The notes: generated by a model from the sequence alone, not told the origin. A stretch of DNA of 64,000 nt from Archivesica marissinica (GCA_014843695.1 CM026395.1:48328813-48392812); one strand, 5' to 3'. Shown: positions 22,408 to 34,472, numbered from the stretch's first letter. Made by a program: numbers and translations.

Positions 22408-24587
22408 CTATGCACAGTTTATTCGCAATACCAGAACGTTGCTACAGAATGGCGATATAGCGAATAGGTTGTCTTTGCATGACCCCGCTATGAAACAATT
22501 ACTAGGCTGTTCGTATTCGACGTATTCCTGCACGAAATCTCTGAATTTATCTCTGCCGAATTCTACAATCAAAGGCCAGAAGAGGCTGGAAGGCCATTTT
22601 GGGACAATTAATGTACCGAATGCCCTGCATTTGACCATATGTTTTATAACTCTAGGAACTAGACACACAGGCGGCACTAACCAGTTGTTAACTTCGCCCC
22701 AATTGAAAGCAAATGCGTCTACCCCTGCCGTACCTGGCGACCAGAACCTTGAGTTAAAAGTGTATATCTGCTTGTTTGTAGCGTCAGCGAACCTGTCAAC
22801 GTCGTAAGGGCCCCATTTGGTATTGAACAACTGAAATACGTGACGACTGATGCCCCAATCGTCCCAGTCAAACGTTTTACTTAAACCGTCTGCTTCAACG
22901 TTTAGTTCCCTAGGTATCCATGCCACCTCTAGCAGAAACTGGCATTCCAGAGCCAAATCAAAAATGTTCTTAGCCAACGTCTGCAAGTCGACTTTCGTGC
23001 TGCCACAATTGACTATTCTAACAATGTTTTGGTTATCTGTGTATACTTTAACTAACTTCCCTTTCAATTCTGGCGCAAAACTTAGAAGAGCGTGCTCTAA
23101 AGCTCGCAGCTCTCTGAATGTGGAACTTGAAGCGATTTCACTCTCGCTAAACATGCAGTGCGAAACTTTATTCTGTGAACACAGCAAAACCCCTGCTCCC
23201 GCCCTGTTACTGGCGTCTACAAAAACAATGCGTTCGGGTTTTCTTGAAACAGGTGTGATTGCTCTGAAAGGCAATTTCCCTAGATTGGCTAACCAGAAAC
23301 TCAGTTCTACTAAATTGCTGGTATGCACAGTAATCTGCGAGTCCCAAAATTCTCTCTGTGCTATAGAAACTTGCATAGTTCTAGTCATAATGTAACATAT
23401 ATTCCCTAGGCTAAACGACATAGAAATGATTTTCCCGACTATCCTAGCAATTAACCTAGCTGTGCAACGTTTGCGGAAGTATAAAACAGATTCTATCAGA
23501 TTTATCAACTTACTTAATTTCTTTGGGGAAAGTTCTATGCTACCCTTCTCCATGTTCCATATAAACCCCAACCATTCTACATTTAAGCATGGCACCCATA
23601 TGCATTTCTCGTGGTTCAAAACAAGCTCTCACTTTATCGCTGATAATCTTGCACAGCCTTACGGTCTCAATACCCCACCTATCGTCCAGATAAACAATAA
23701 TGTGTATTCCAGCTGTTAAAAACATAGGGCGCTGAAGACAGTCCGAAAGGTAAGACTTTGAAAACGAAGAATCTAAGTTTCCCTCTATAAAACCAGCTAA
23801 ATCCCAAAAATTTATAAAATGATTCGTGAATATTGACATGATAGTATCCGCTCTTGAGGTCAAATTTGAACATCATGTTGCCTTGTTTACAAAAATCTAG
23901 AGCTTCTCTGCAACCTTCAAACGTTACCTTAAATTTGTGAATATACTTGTTTACGTGTCTTAAATCTAGAATCAATCTGTCTTTCCCAGAACTATTTGTT
24001 GCTACTGACAAAGGGTTAATGCAAAAAGGTTTTTCTTCGACCTCTATAGCAAAATCATTCTGTAAGAGGTTACATACAGCTGAATCTATAAAGTTTGAGT
24101 GATCTAGGGCCGAGCGATTGTTTTTATCATGACAGGGACTTGGTTCGGATTCAAATGGGATTCTGTACCCTTGTTCAATAATGGACAAAATGAAAGCATT
24201 GGCTTTTATCTCATTTATCCAAATTTCTAAACACGAGTTCAGGCTGTTTTTAACAGCCTTGGTCTGTTGTTCTTGGCTTAGGCAGGTATATTCATGACTG
24301 TCTGAAATATGACAATCAATATGATTAGAAAAATACTCAACTGAATCAATTTCTCTCTGTTCCTTTGACATCTGAGTCCCTGTTACTTCCGGCAATTGGA
24401 TCCTGGGATGCGACAGTGTTGCGCTGCACGTAGGGACATTCTTTGGCAAAGTGCCCGTAGAGGTGGCAGGCGAAGCATGCTCCGTAGGATGCGCCGTTTT
24501 CGCGACTGCCGCCGATGGCCTGTGACCCGACTCCAAACCGTTTATGCATTTGTCGGTCGTCTCTTGCCGGAAAAGTCCGAAAATCAC
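22408..24587 (-). pseudogene. DIRS-order reverse transcriptase / RNase H (two frameshifts)
   Basis: Three minus-strand frames together make one RT/RNase H. Frame 1 (24587-23679) has RLILDLRHVNKY, FDLKSGYYHV (first catalytic Asp region) and VLPFGLSSAPYVF. The sequence then moves with a frame change near 23720 to AGIHIIVYLDDRWG (catalytic YLDD); about 11 residues usual between these blocks are missing, so a small deletion caused the shift. A second shift near 23610-23625 leads to frame 3 (23619-22408, 403 codons), with VEWLGFIWN, then RNase H residues Asp135 (FVDAS), Glu170/175 (ELRALEHALL), Asp195 (YTDNQ) and Asp244 (EADGLSK). The conserved DIRS-type block WGPYDVDRFADATN and RFWSPGTAGVDAF follows. 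Inactive as it stands. Confidence 0.88.
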
Positions 24588-25097
24588 GCTGCACTCCCGC
24601 TAGTTGTGGAACGTTCGCCTTGCTGGGTTTAGAATCGTAAGGCTTGCATCTACGATTGCGCAACGTGCGCGCGACGGCCCCTCGCAGCTTAGCGGCATCC
24701 TCCGCATCGTCAGCCAGAGGGTTATCGCTGTATTCTCGCACCGTGTCCCACCCATGCTTGTCCGCAATTTTGATCAATTTGTTGCGTATGTTTACTTCTT
24801 CAATCTCGCTTTTGACGACTTCCGACACAAGTTCAGAACTAACTTTCCCCACTGTGTCTATTTTGTGTAGTCCTTCTATTCTCTCTAGATTAAAATCAAA
24901 CTGAGCTTTGTTACCATCGGACTTGAACTTAAATGCCAAGCTCTGACTAGCACTTGAACTCTTAGCTTTCGATAAACTGCTAAACCTGTTTTCTAGTTCA
25001 TCCATAAAAATGCCTCTCTGCTTGTCCAGAGCCGCTTCTAATTCAGAATTAAAATCCGACTTGACTTGAATCCTGCCATATTTTCGTCCTCGCTCAT
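24346..25097 (-). pseudogene. DIRS-order Gag-like protein with CCHC zinc knuckle
   Basis: The open part is 219 codons from Met 25005. It ends with CFACHLYGHFAKECP, a CX2CX4HX4C zinc knuckle at about residues 179-193, which would bind element RNA. The same frame continues upstream of this Met (ELEAALDKQRGIF). An ATG at 25097-25095 followed by SEDEN lies one frame away, so a 1-base loss near 25080 probably removed the true start. The 3' end overlaps the RT frame by about 240 bases in a different phase, as is usual for gag/pol arrangements. Confidence 0.78.
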
Positions 25098-25278
25098 GTT
25101 AATTCCGATTTTATAATTAATTGCACCGAAGTTCTCCTAGCTCTACGGTAGCCGACCTTCGAATGATAATCAGACCATATTTTACCCCAAAATCTTCCGA
25201 GCGTATATCACGCTATAGCACCTAAACCTCGTGCACCGCGTGCACAACTACACGGCGTAGCGAAAAGAAAAGACATAC

Positions 25279-26452
25279 TCATGGTTCCTGCATGGATACC
25301 ACGGCTAGTGGTTCAATGTTTCCATATATATATATTATCATGGTTCCTGCATGGATACCACGGCTAGTGGTTCAATGTTTCCATATATATATTATCATGG
25401 TTCCTGCATGGATACCACGGCTAGTGGTTCAATGTTTCCATATATATATATTATCATGGTTCCTGCATGGATACCACGGCTAGTGGTTCAATGTTTCCAT
25501 ATATATATTATCATGGTTCCTGCATGGATACCACGGCTAGTGGTTCAATGTTTCCATATATATATATTATCATGGTTCCTGCATGGATACCACGGCTAGT
25601 GGTTCAATGTTTCCATATATATATTATCATGGTTCCTGCATGGATACCACGGCTAGTGGTTCAATGTTTCCATATATATATATTATCATGGTTCCTGTAT
25701 GGATACCACGGCTAATGGTTCGATGTTCCCATATATATATTAACATGTTTCCTTCATGGATACCGCGGCTAGTGGTTCAATGTTTCCATATATATATATT
25801 GTCATGGTTCCTGTATGGATACCACGGCTAGTGGTTCAATGTTCCCATATATATTATCATGTTTCCTGCATGGATACCACGGCTAGTGGTTCAATGTTCC
25901 CATATATATATTAACATGTTTCCTTCATGGATACCACGGCTAGTAGTTCAATGTTCCCATATAATTATATATTAACATGGTTCCTGCATGGATACCACGG
26001 CTAGTGGTTCAATGTTCCCATATATATATTATCATGGTTCCTTCATGGATACCACGGCTAGTGGTTCAATGTTCCCTTATATATATTAACATGTTTCCTT
26101 CATGGATACCACGGCTAGTGGTTCAATGTTCCCATATATATATATATATATATTATCATGGTTCTTTCATGGATACCACGGCTAGTGGTTCAATGTTCCC
26201 ATATATATATTATCATGTTTCCTGCATGGATACCACGGCTAGTGGTTCAATGTTTCCATATATATATATTATCATGTTTCCTGCATGGATACCACGGCTA
26301 GTGGTTCAATGTTTCCATATATATATATGATCATGGTTCCTGCATGGATACCACGGCTAGTGGTTCAATGTTCCCATATATATATTAACATGTTTCCTGC
26401 ATGGATACCACGGCTAGTGGTTCAATGTTTCCATATATATATTAGCATTGTT
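25279..26452. repeat. 58-bp satellite, right segment, about 20 copies
   Basis: Same unit and orientation as 19254-19680. Two-unit alternation is visible between 25285 and 25690, where TATATATATATTATCATGG and TATATATATTATCATGG spacers alternate, giving a 116-bp super-unit. One unit near 26140 has a longer TA tract. Confidence 0.95.
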
Positions 26453-26737
26453 CCGCTTACGCCTCTGTTAATGTTCATGGGGTGATATGTTTCATATTGC
26501 CCACTCTGTCAAAAGGCAATATTTGTATATTATCACATTAATGTGCTTGTATTCAGTTTTTTCGGGGGACTATTTACCACAGCGTACGAATACACCGTAC
26601 TGATTTCTTTGAGATGTAATAAGGCTCAACGTATACAAGGAAACAATAATGTTTCTTTGTTCAAATTTAAGTTTACTGTGGTTACTGTGGTTATGTGATA
26701 AAACGGATCTAACATGAGTGGTGATTTCACACCATAT
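26453..26737. other. intergenic, no gene seen
   Basis: AT-rich, ends in GTGGTTACTGTGGTTATG. No feature recognised. Confidence 0.5.
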
Positions 26738-27320
26738 TTTATGAAACTCGTTTCATAAAATCATTGTATGAATTCACCACTCGTTTCATAAATCATTGTA
26801 TGAATTCACAACTCGTTTCATAAAATCATTGTATGAATTCACAACTCGTTTCATAAAATCATTGTATGAATTCACCACTCGTTTCATAAAATCATTGTAT
26901 GAATTCACAACTCGTTTCATAAAATCATTGTATGAATTCACAACTCGTTTCATAAAAATCATTGTATGAATTCACAACTCGTTTCATAAAATCATTGTAT
27001 GAATCCACAACTCGTTTCATAAAATCATTGTATTAATTCACCACTCGTTTCATAAAAATCATTGTATGAATTCACCACTCGTTTCATAATATCATTGTAT
27101 GAATTCACCACTCGTTTCATAAAATCTGTGTATGAATTCACCACTCATTTCATAAAATTATTGTATGAATTCACCACTCGTTTCATAAAAATTATTGTAT
27201 GAATTCACCACTCGTTTCATAAAATCATTGTATGAATTCACCACTCGTTTCATAAAAATTATTGTATGAATTCACCACTCATTTCATAAAATTATTGTAT
27301 GAATTCACAACTCATGTAAG
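26738..27320. repeat. 33-bp tandem repeat, about 17 copies
   Basis: Units contain GAATTCACAACTCGTTTCAT or the CACCACTCG variant, then AAAATCATTGTAT. Unit length varies between 32 and 34 because of A-run length. Confidence 0.94.
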
Positions 27321-28292
27321 ATCCTCTATTATATCAATTAAAATTGCATTGATTGTTCCTGGTCATTGCCCAGAATGCAGGAAATGGCGTTTCAGACCAT
27401 CTAGATTTCAAAAATTGAGGGGGCATACGCCAGTAATCCCCTAGCGGCACCGGTCCATTCGGGACCTCGGAACGACACCCCCTCATAAAAAAGCTGGCTA
27501 CGGGCCTGCACGCAACAATAAACCTGTCATTAAACTATTGTTATCATTTTCAAAAAACTGGATAACTACCGTGTGTGTGTTCATTTTCCGAAAATGGTAA
27601 TTAAAATTGCATACGTGGCAAACTGATCTGGCACAGTTCCAAGCCGGGTAGTGTGACACGTGATCGTCTAAAAATCGTCAAAATTACAATACACACTCAC
27701 AGTTGTGCAGAATGTCGTATGTCTACCAGTCTGCATTGCGGAAGAGAACGACAAATTAAATATGGGTAAGTTTTTAATGGTTTTATATTTTCTAATGTTG
27801 TTAAAACTTGTGACCCAAACCATTTATATTATCATGCTATAGTTGTGTAACCATGTGTTGTATAAATCAATAAAATAAATATGGTTACACTAAACTAAAA
27901 AATTGGTTTACATGATCAAATTCATCAATTGTTTTTGGAATTGTTTTTTCATTTCGGCTTCGAAAGGCGTTAATCACAGGCAAAAGTATGTGTTTATTTA
28001 TGCGCATTGGGCTTGGCTTATAATAGTAGTTGAAGTAGTCTAGTCGACTATTATAAGCACATTGGGCATACAATGTGTCTAGTGCATGTGGTATGAAGTG
28101 ATGAACTCTATTTTCGGTTTCATATAAAAGTCTCTTGTAATTCTACTTATTGAATGGCTATGTACGTTGTTAATTTGGTGTGTTTATATTTGCTGTAATG
28201 TATATAATTATATGAGACTGAAATAAAAATGAAAATATAGCCGAAGACACAAACTATTACAGATTTTGATTTTTAACATAGTTATTTATAAG
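27321..28292. other. intergenic; possible transposon-end fragment at 27340-27520
   Basis: 27340-27520 has GAGGGGGCATACGCCAG and AAGCTGGCTACGGGCCTGCA, wording that resembles the non-coding ends of invertebrate DNA transposons. I cannot assign a family. The rest has only short frames. Confidence 0.35.
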
Positions 28293-28535
28293 TCCGCCTT
28301 CGTGGTCGAGTGGTTAAGGTCGCTGACTTGTATACCACTGTAACCTATCATCACTGATTGGCATGGGTTCGAGCCCCGCTCAAGCTGTGTCTCATTTATA
28401 TGAAAACGTTGGCAGTTTCTTACGGAGGTTGGTGTACCCAAGTACTGGTTAACCGCTGGAGCCTGCCCAGGAAAGGTGTTGTTAAGCGATATAGCCCGAA
28501 ATGGTGCTGATGCAGGCGTAAAACCCGAAATATAA
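28293..28535 (+). mobile_element. tRNA-Ser/Leu-like SINE, family D, alternative tail
   Basis: Head CGTGGTCGAGTGGTTAAGG with box B GGGTTCGAGCCCC, body CTTACGGAGGTTGG and GCCTGCCCAGGAAAGG. It matches 43826-44052 through the body but ends in a different tail (AGCCCGAAATGGTGCTG, GGCGTAAAACCCG). Confidence 0.85.
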
Positions 28536-28587
28536 CATAACATAATAAGTTATTTATAAACAAATTATTAACAACCATGTGTCCAAA

Positions 28588-29272
28588 TAGTATATAACTA
28601 CACACAGACGATATGAAAACAACATCGCAGTATATAACTACGCACAGACGATATGAAAACAACATCACAGTATATAACTACACACATACGATATGAAAAC
28701 AACAACGCAGTATATTAACTAGTTTAACTACACACAGACGATATGAAAACAACATCGCAGTATATAACTACACACAGACGATATGAAAACAACATCGTAG
28801 TATATAACTACACACAGACGATATGAAAACAACATCGCAGTATATAACTACACACAGACGATATGAAAACAACATCGCAGTATATAACTACACACAGACG
28901 ATATGAAAACAACATCGCAGTATATAACTACACACAGACGATATGAAAACAACATCGCAGTATATAACTACACACAGACGATATGAAAACAACATCGCAG
29001 TATATAACTACACACAGACGATATGAAAACAACATCGCAGTATATAACTACCTACACACAGACGATATGAAAACAACATCGCAGTATATAACTACACACA
29101 GACGATATGAAAACAACATCGCAGTATATAACTACACACAGACTATAAAATCGCAGTATATAACTACACACAGACGATATGAAAACAACATCGCAGTATA
29201 TAACTACACACCGTGCAGTAAAACAACCACAGTCGATTCTGCACATAGACGATATGAAAACAACATCGCAGG
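28588..29272 (+). repeat. 40-bp satellite, about 17 copies
   Basis: Unit TATATAACTACACACAGACG followed by ATATGAAAACAACATCGCAG. The same unit is in reverse orientation at 31457-31722. Edges are degenerate near 29130-29270. Confidence 0.95.
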
Positions 29273-29622
29273 TTCAAAAATCTAAAGTGACTGATCGCTC
29301 CAGGCGTCACTCACATGGGCAACCGGTAACGACGATAAATAAAAACATTAATCATTTTTAGATTTTGGAGGATAATGCAATGATACAGACATATACCCAT
29401 TACAGAGTATCCTCTGGTTCATTTACATGTAAGGCGTAAAGCAGCGACACGAGACCTCGGTTTAAAGTCCAATACGAAAGACTGTTAATATTATTATTGT
29501 CAATGACAGACGTGGGGTCACCCGAACCTGCGATTGGATTCAAGACCGAACGCTCTTGCCACCGCGTCACCGGTATGTCAGTTTAAACAGTATTTAATCC
29601 AATAACTTATATGTACATGTTA
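29273..29622 (-). mobile_element. SINE family A variant, left arm of an inverted duplication
   Basis: 29273-29345 is the 3' end of a plus-strand SINE-A. 29350-29590 is a minus-strand SINE-A body with a different tRNA-like head (reverse: ACCGGTGACGCGGTGGCAAG, then CGCAGGTTCG). The same pair occurs inverted at 30967-31319. Confidence 0.8.
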
Positions 29623-29891
29623 AACATACGATTAATACATTTTTTTTACAAATTGTGAATAATCACCTGTATGTTGAAATAGAGATAAGGGCATGCATCT
29701 GAAAGTGAAAGTACGAATGTAAGGACATATCGGAACATGCAACATTTTCGAAAAATAGAAATAATTTGAAGGCAAATTGTGAAAATTGTCTAAGTGTGAA
29801 AGTTTCTGAAAATCTATAAATAGTATTGAAAATAAAAATGTAGATCATCTACTTTCATTATATAAATATTACAAGCTATGTTATCTTATAC

Positions 29892-30106
29892 CACAGGAAC
29901 GTGAAATTGTATCCATAAGCCACCAAAGGTCTCGTAACTCTATCCTAGGACACCCCCTCTAAAAAAGGAATTGATTTTATGATACCAACAAAGGTCTCGT
30001 AACTCTATCCTAGGACACCCCCTCTATTAAAAAAGAGAGAGGGGGTGTCCTAGGATAGAGTTACGAGACCTTTGGTGGCTTATGGATACCATTTCAAGTT
30101 CCTGTG
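29892..30106. mobile_element. foldback MITE (215 bp) with 7-bp target-site duplication
   Basis: CTTATAC at 29885-29891 and again at 30107-30113 flank an element that begins CACAGGAAC and ends GTTCCTGTG. The two ends are inverted repeats of about 75 bp (CATAAGCCACCAAAGGTCTC and AACTCTATCCTAGGACACCC in the left arm). Part of the left arm is repeated at about 29988-30033. No coding capacity. Confidence 0.88.
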
Positions 30107-30354
30107 CTTATACTAGAATATATCAATCTGAGAAACAAAGTGTCACGGTTAAATGAAACGGAAGTGTGACATTTTCTTTCTTGGATTGATAACATCTATG
30201 CGACACACACTGACATGTACTATTTATATACTATGCATAAGACACATCCTCAAAGCGAGCTCAATCATATATCCGTTGCACTAGCGGGTCCAGGGGGGGG
30301 ACCATGTGCGCGCCCCCTAAGACTCGCTGCGCATACATATATAATCAAACTGTT

Positions 30355-30905
30355 AAAAAACACTACCCACTGCTGGAATACACTACTGGTACATTCTCCA
30401 CTGCTCACTGCTAGAAACGCAGCAAGTACGGAAAAAGATAAAAAAATATTTTTATTATTTTTATTATTTTATTCAAAAATTTACATTTGCACATCATACA
30501 CTACTAGAATACACCACCCACTGCTGGAATACACTACTCGTACATTCCCCACTGCTCACTGCTAGAAACGCAGCAAGTACGGAAAAATATTATTTTATTC
30601 AAAAATTTACATTTGCACATCATACACTACTAGAATACACCACTCACTGCTGGATTACACTACCCACTGCTGGAATACACTACTCGTACATTCCCCACTG
30701 CTCACTGCTAGAAACGCAGCAAGTACGGAAAAAGATAAAAAATATTTTTATTATTTTTATTATTTTATTCAAAAATTTACATTTGCACATCATACACTAC
30801 TAGAATACATAACTCACTGCTGGATTACACTACTCACTGCTCACTGCTAGCAGTACAGCAGTACACTGCTCACTGCCAGCAGTACAGCAGTACACTGCTC
30901 ACTGC
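30355..30905. repeat. long-unit tandem repeat, about 3 copies plus short remnants
   Basis: Blocks with ACTGCTGGAATACACTACTC, CTCACTGCTAGAAACGCAGC and a T/A-rich TTCAAAAATTTACATTTGC spacer recur near 30360, 30520 and 30660 with unequal spacing. The end decays into CAGTACACTGCTCACTGC micro-repeats. Confidence 0.85.
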
Positions 30906-30966
30906 TAACTTCACCCACATTCATTAATCATACAGTACAATATAATAGTGTGCATCTAATAAGTAT

Positions 30967-31460
30967 GTACATATAATTTATTGCAATAAATACTGTTTAA
31001 ACCGACATACCGGTGACGCGGTGGCAAGAGCTTTCGGCCTTGAATCCAATCGCAGGTTCGACCCCACGTCTGTCACTGACAATACTAATATTAACAGTCT
31101 TTCATATTGGACTTTAAACCGAGGTCTCGTGTCGCTGCTTTACGCTGTACATGTAAATGAACCAGAGGATACTCTGTAACGGGTCTATGTCTGTATCATT
31201 GCATTATCCTCCAAAATCTAAAAATGATTACTGTTTTTATTTATCGTCGTTACCGGTTGCCCATGTGAGTGACGCCTCCTGGAGAGATCAGTCACTTTAG
31301 ATTTTTGGAGGATAGTGCAATGATACAGATACCTATTCCAGAATCTCCTCTGGTTCTTTTACGTGCACGGTGTAAAGCGCCGACACGAGATCTCGGTTTA
31401 AAGTCTCAATTTAAAAGACTGTCAATTTTACCAGGGTCAGACGGGGGCTCGAATCTGCGA
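30967..31460. mobile_element. SINE family A variant (plus) and SINE-A (minus), right arm of inverted duplication
   Basis: 31003-31228 is a plus-strand SINE-A body with the variant head (ACCGGTGACGCGGTGGCAAG, CGCAGGTTCGACCCC). 31233-31460 is a minus-strand ordinary SINE-A (CGTCGTTACCGGTTGCCC to CAGACGGGGGCTCGAA). Their abutment mirrors 29273-29622. Confidence 0.82.
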
Positions 31461-31722
31461 TGTTGTTTTCATATGGTCTGTGTGTAGTTATATACTGCGA
31501 TGCTGTTTTCATATCGTCTATGTGCAGGCAGTTATATACTACGATGTTGTTTTCATATGGTCTGTGTGTAGTTATATACTAAGATGTTGTTTTCATATCG
31601 TCTATGTGCAGGCAGTTATATACTACGATGTTGTTTTCATATGGTCTGTGTGTAGTTATATACTGTGATGTTGTTTTCATATCGTCTGTGTGTAGTTATA
31701 TACTGCGATGTTGTTTTCATAT
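31457..31722 (-). repeat. 40-bp satellite in reverse orientation, about 6 copies
   Basis: Reverse complement of the 28588-29272 unit (CGATGTTGTTTTCATATGG, TCTGTGTGTAGTTATATACT). Some units read GTCTATGTGCAGGCAG, giving a two-unit alternation. Confidence 0.93.
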
Positions 31723-31727
31723 GCACG

Positions 31728-34472
31728 GAATCGCCAACTAATGTGTAATTAATGTAATTGATGTTGTCACGCTGTGCTATGGGGCCCCGCTATAAAGGCA
31801 GTCCCGCACGGAATCGCCAACTAATGTGTAATTAATGTAATTGATGTTGTCACGCTGTGCTATGGGGCCCCGCTATAAAGGCAGTCCCGCACGGAATCGC
31901 CAACTAATGTGTAATTGATGTTGTCACGCTGTGCTATGGGGCCCCGCTATAAAGGCCGTCCCGCACGGAATCGCCAACTAATGTGTAATTAATGCAATTG
32001 ATGTTGTCACGCTGTGCTATGGGGCCCGCGCTATAAAGGCACGGAATCGCCAACTAATGTGTAATTAATGTAATTGATGTTGTCACGCTGTGCTATGGGG
32101 CCCCCGCTATAAAGGCACGGAATCGCCAACTAATGTTTAATTAATGTAATTAATGTTGTCACGCTGTGCTATGGGGCCCCGCTATAAAGGCAGTTCCGCA
32201 GGAAATCGCCAACTAATGTTTAATTAATGTAATTGATGTTGTCACGATGTGCTATGGGGCCCCGCTATAAAGGCAGTCGCGCACAGAATCGCCAACTAAT
32301 GTTTAATTAATGTAATTAATGTTGTCACGCTGTGCTATGGTGCTCCGCTATAAAGGCACGGACTCGCCAACTAATGTTTAATTAATGTAATTGATGTTGT
32401 CACGCTGTGCTATGGGGCCCCGCTATAAAGGCAGTCCCGCACGGAATCGCCAACTAATGTTTAATTAATGTAATTGATGTTGTCACGATGTGCTATGGGG
32501 CCCCGCTATAAAGGCAGTCGCGCACAGAATCGCCAACTAATGTTTAATTAATGTAATTAATGTTGTCACGCTGTGCTATGGTGCTCCGCTATAAAGGCAC
32601 GGACTCGCCAACTAATGTTTAATTAATGTAATTGATGTTGTCACGCTGTGCTATGGGGCCCCGCTATAAAGGCAGTCCCGCACGGAATCGCCAACTAATG
32701 TTTAATTAATGTAATTGATGTTGTCACGATGTGCTATGGGGCCCCGCTATAAAGGCAGTCGCGCACGGAATCGCCAACTAATGTGTAATTGATGTTGTCA
32801 CGCTGTGCTATGGGGCCCCGCTATAAAGGCAGTCCCGCACGGAATCGCCAACTAATGTTTAATTAATGTAATTGATGTTGTCACGCTGTGCTATGAGGCC
32901 CCGCTATAAAGGCAGTCCCGCACGGAATCGCCAACTAATGTGTAATTAATGTAATTAATGTTGTCACGCTGTGCTATGGGGACCCGCTATAAAGGCAGTC
33001 CCGCACGGAATCGCCAACTAATGTTTAATTGATGTTGTCACGCTGTGCTATGGGGCCCCGCTATAAAGGCAGTCCCGCACGGAATCGCCAACTAATGTTT
33101 AATTAATGTTGTCACGCTGTGCTATGGGGCCCCGCTATAAAGGCAGTCCCGCACGGAATCGCCAACTAATGTGTAATTAATGTAATTGATGTTGTCACGC
33201 TGTGCTATGGGGCCCCGCTATAAAGGCAGTCCCGCACGGAATCGCCAACTAATGTTTAATTAATGTAATTGATGTTGTCACGCTGTGCTATGGGGCCCCG
33301 CTATAAAGGCAGTCCCGCACGGAATCGCCAACTAATGTGTAATTAATGTAATTGATGTTGTCACGCTGTGCTATGGGGCCCCGCTATAAAGGCAGTCCCG
33401 CACGGAATCGCCAACTAATGTGTAATTAATGTAATTGATGTTGTCACGCTGTGCTATGGGGCCCCGCTATAAAGGCAGTCCCGCACGGAATCGCCAACTA
33501 ATGTTTAATTAATGCAATTGATGTTGTCACGCTGTGCTATGGGGCCCCGCTATAAAGGCAGTCCCGCACGGAATCGCCAACTAATGTTTAATTAATGTAA
33601 TTGATGTTGTCACGCTGTGCTATGGGGCCCCGCTATAAAGGCAGTCCCGCACGGAATCGCCAACTAATGTGTAATTAATGTAATTGATGTTGTCACGCTG
33701 TGCTATGGGGCCCCGCTATAAAGGCCGTCCCGCACGGAATCGCCAACTAATGTTTAATTGATGTTGTCACGCTGTGCTATGGGGCCCCGCTATAAAGGCA
33801 GTCCCGCACGGAATCGCCAACTAATGTTTAATTAATGTAATTGATGTTGTCACGCTGTGCTATGGGGCCCCGCTATAAAGGTAGTCCCGCACGGAATCGC
33901 CAACTAATGTTTAATTAATGTAATTGATGTTGTCACGCTGTGCTATGGGGCCCCGCTATAAAGGTAGTCCCGCACGGAATCGCCAACTAATGTTTAATTA
34001 ATGTAATTGATGTTGTCACGCTGTGCTATGGGGCCCCCGCTATAAAGGCAGTCCCGCACGGAATCGCCAACTAATGTTTAATTAATGCAATTGATGTTGT
34101 CACGCTGTGCTATGGGGCCCCGCTATAAAGGCAGTCCCGCACGGAATCGCCAACTAATGCTTAATTAATGCAATCGATGTTGTCACGCTGTGCTATGGGC
34201 CCCCCGCTATAAAGCTAGTCCCGCACGGAATCGCCAACTAATGTTTAATTAATGTAACTGATGTTGTCACGCTGTGCTATGGGGCCCCGCTATAAAGGCA
34301 GTCCCGCACGGAATCGCCAACTAATGTTTACTTAATGCAATTGATGTTGTCACGATGTGCTATGGGGCCCCGCTATAAAGGCAGTCCCGCACGGAATCGC
34401 CAACTAATGTTTAATTAATGTAATTGATGTTGTCACGCTGTGCTATGGGGCCCCGCTATAAAGGCAGTCCCG
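31728..34472. repeat. 83-bp satellite, array 1, about 34 copies
   Basis: Unit blocks: CGGAATCGCCAACTAATGTG, TAATTAATGTAATTGATG, TTGTCACGCTGTGCTATGGG, GCCCCGCTATAAAGGCAGTC, CCGCA. A 10-bp shorter form lacking AATTAATGTA is interspersed. Each unit has palindromic GGGGCCCC followed by TATAAAGG. Confidence 0.96.

Larger units (their letters stand above)
19681..25278 (-). mobile_element. DIRS-order (tyrosine recombinase) retrotransposon inserted in a satellite
   Basis: A 5.6-kb block interrupts one unit of the 58-bp satellite: the left flank ends TATATATATTAT and the right flank resumes CATGGTTCC, the adjacent part of the same unit. There is no evident target-site duplication, as expected for recombinase-mediated integration. 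The minus-strand order is Gag-like protein with a zinc knuckle, RT/RNase H, a 40-bp minisatellite, and tyrosine recombinase. I see no methyltransferase domain between RNase H and recombinase, which would fit Ngaro-like rather than classical DIRS1 elements. I could not recognise the terminal or split direct repeats. Gag and RT carry frameshifts; the recombinase looks intact. Confidence 0.85.

Noticed and set aside
22340..23719. Plus-strand frames of 155, 181 and 97 codons
   Set aside because: They are antisense to the RT/RNase H of the DIRS-order element, whose minus-strand motifs are clear.
27720..27790. Possible first exon before GTAAGT near 27768
   Set aside because: The only frame from an ATG ends in a stop before the donor, and no downstream exon is recognisable.
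29052..29285. Frames through the 40-bp satellite
   Set aside because: Low-complexity by-products of the repeat.
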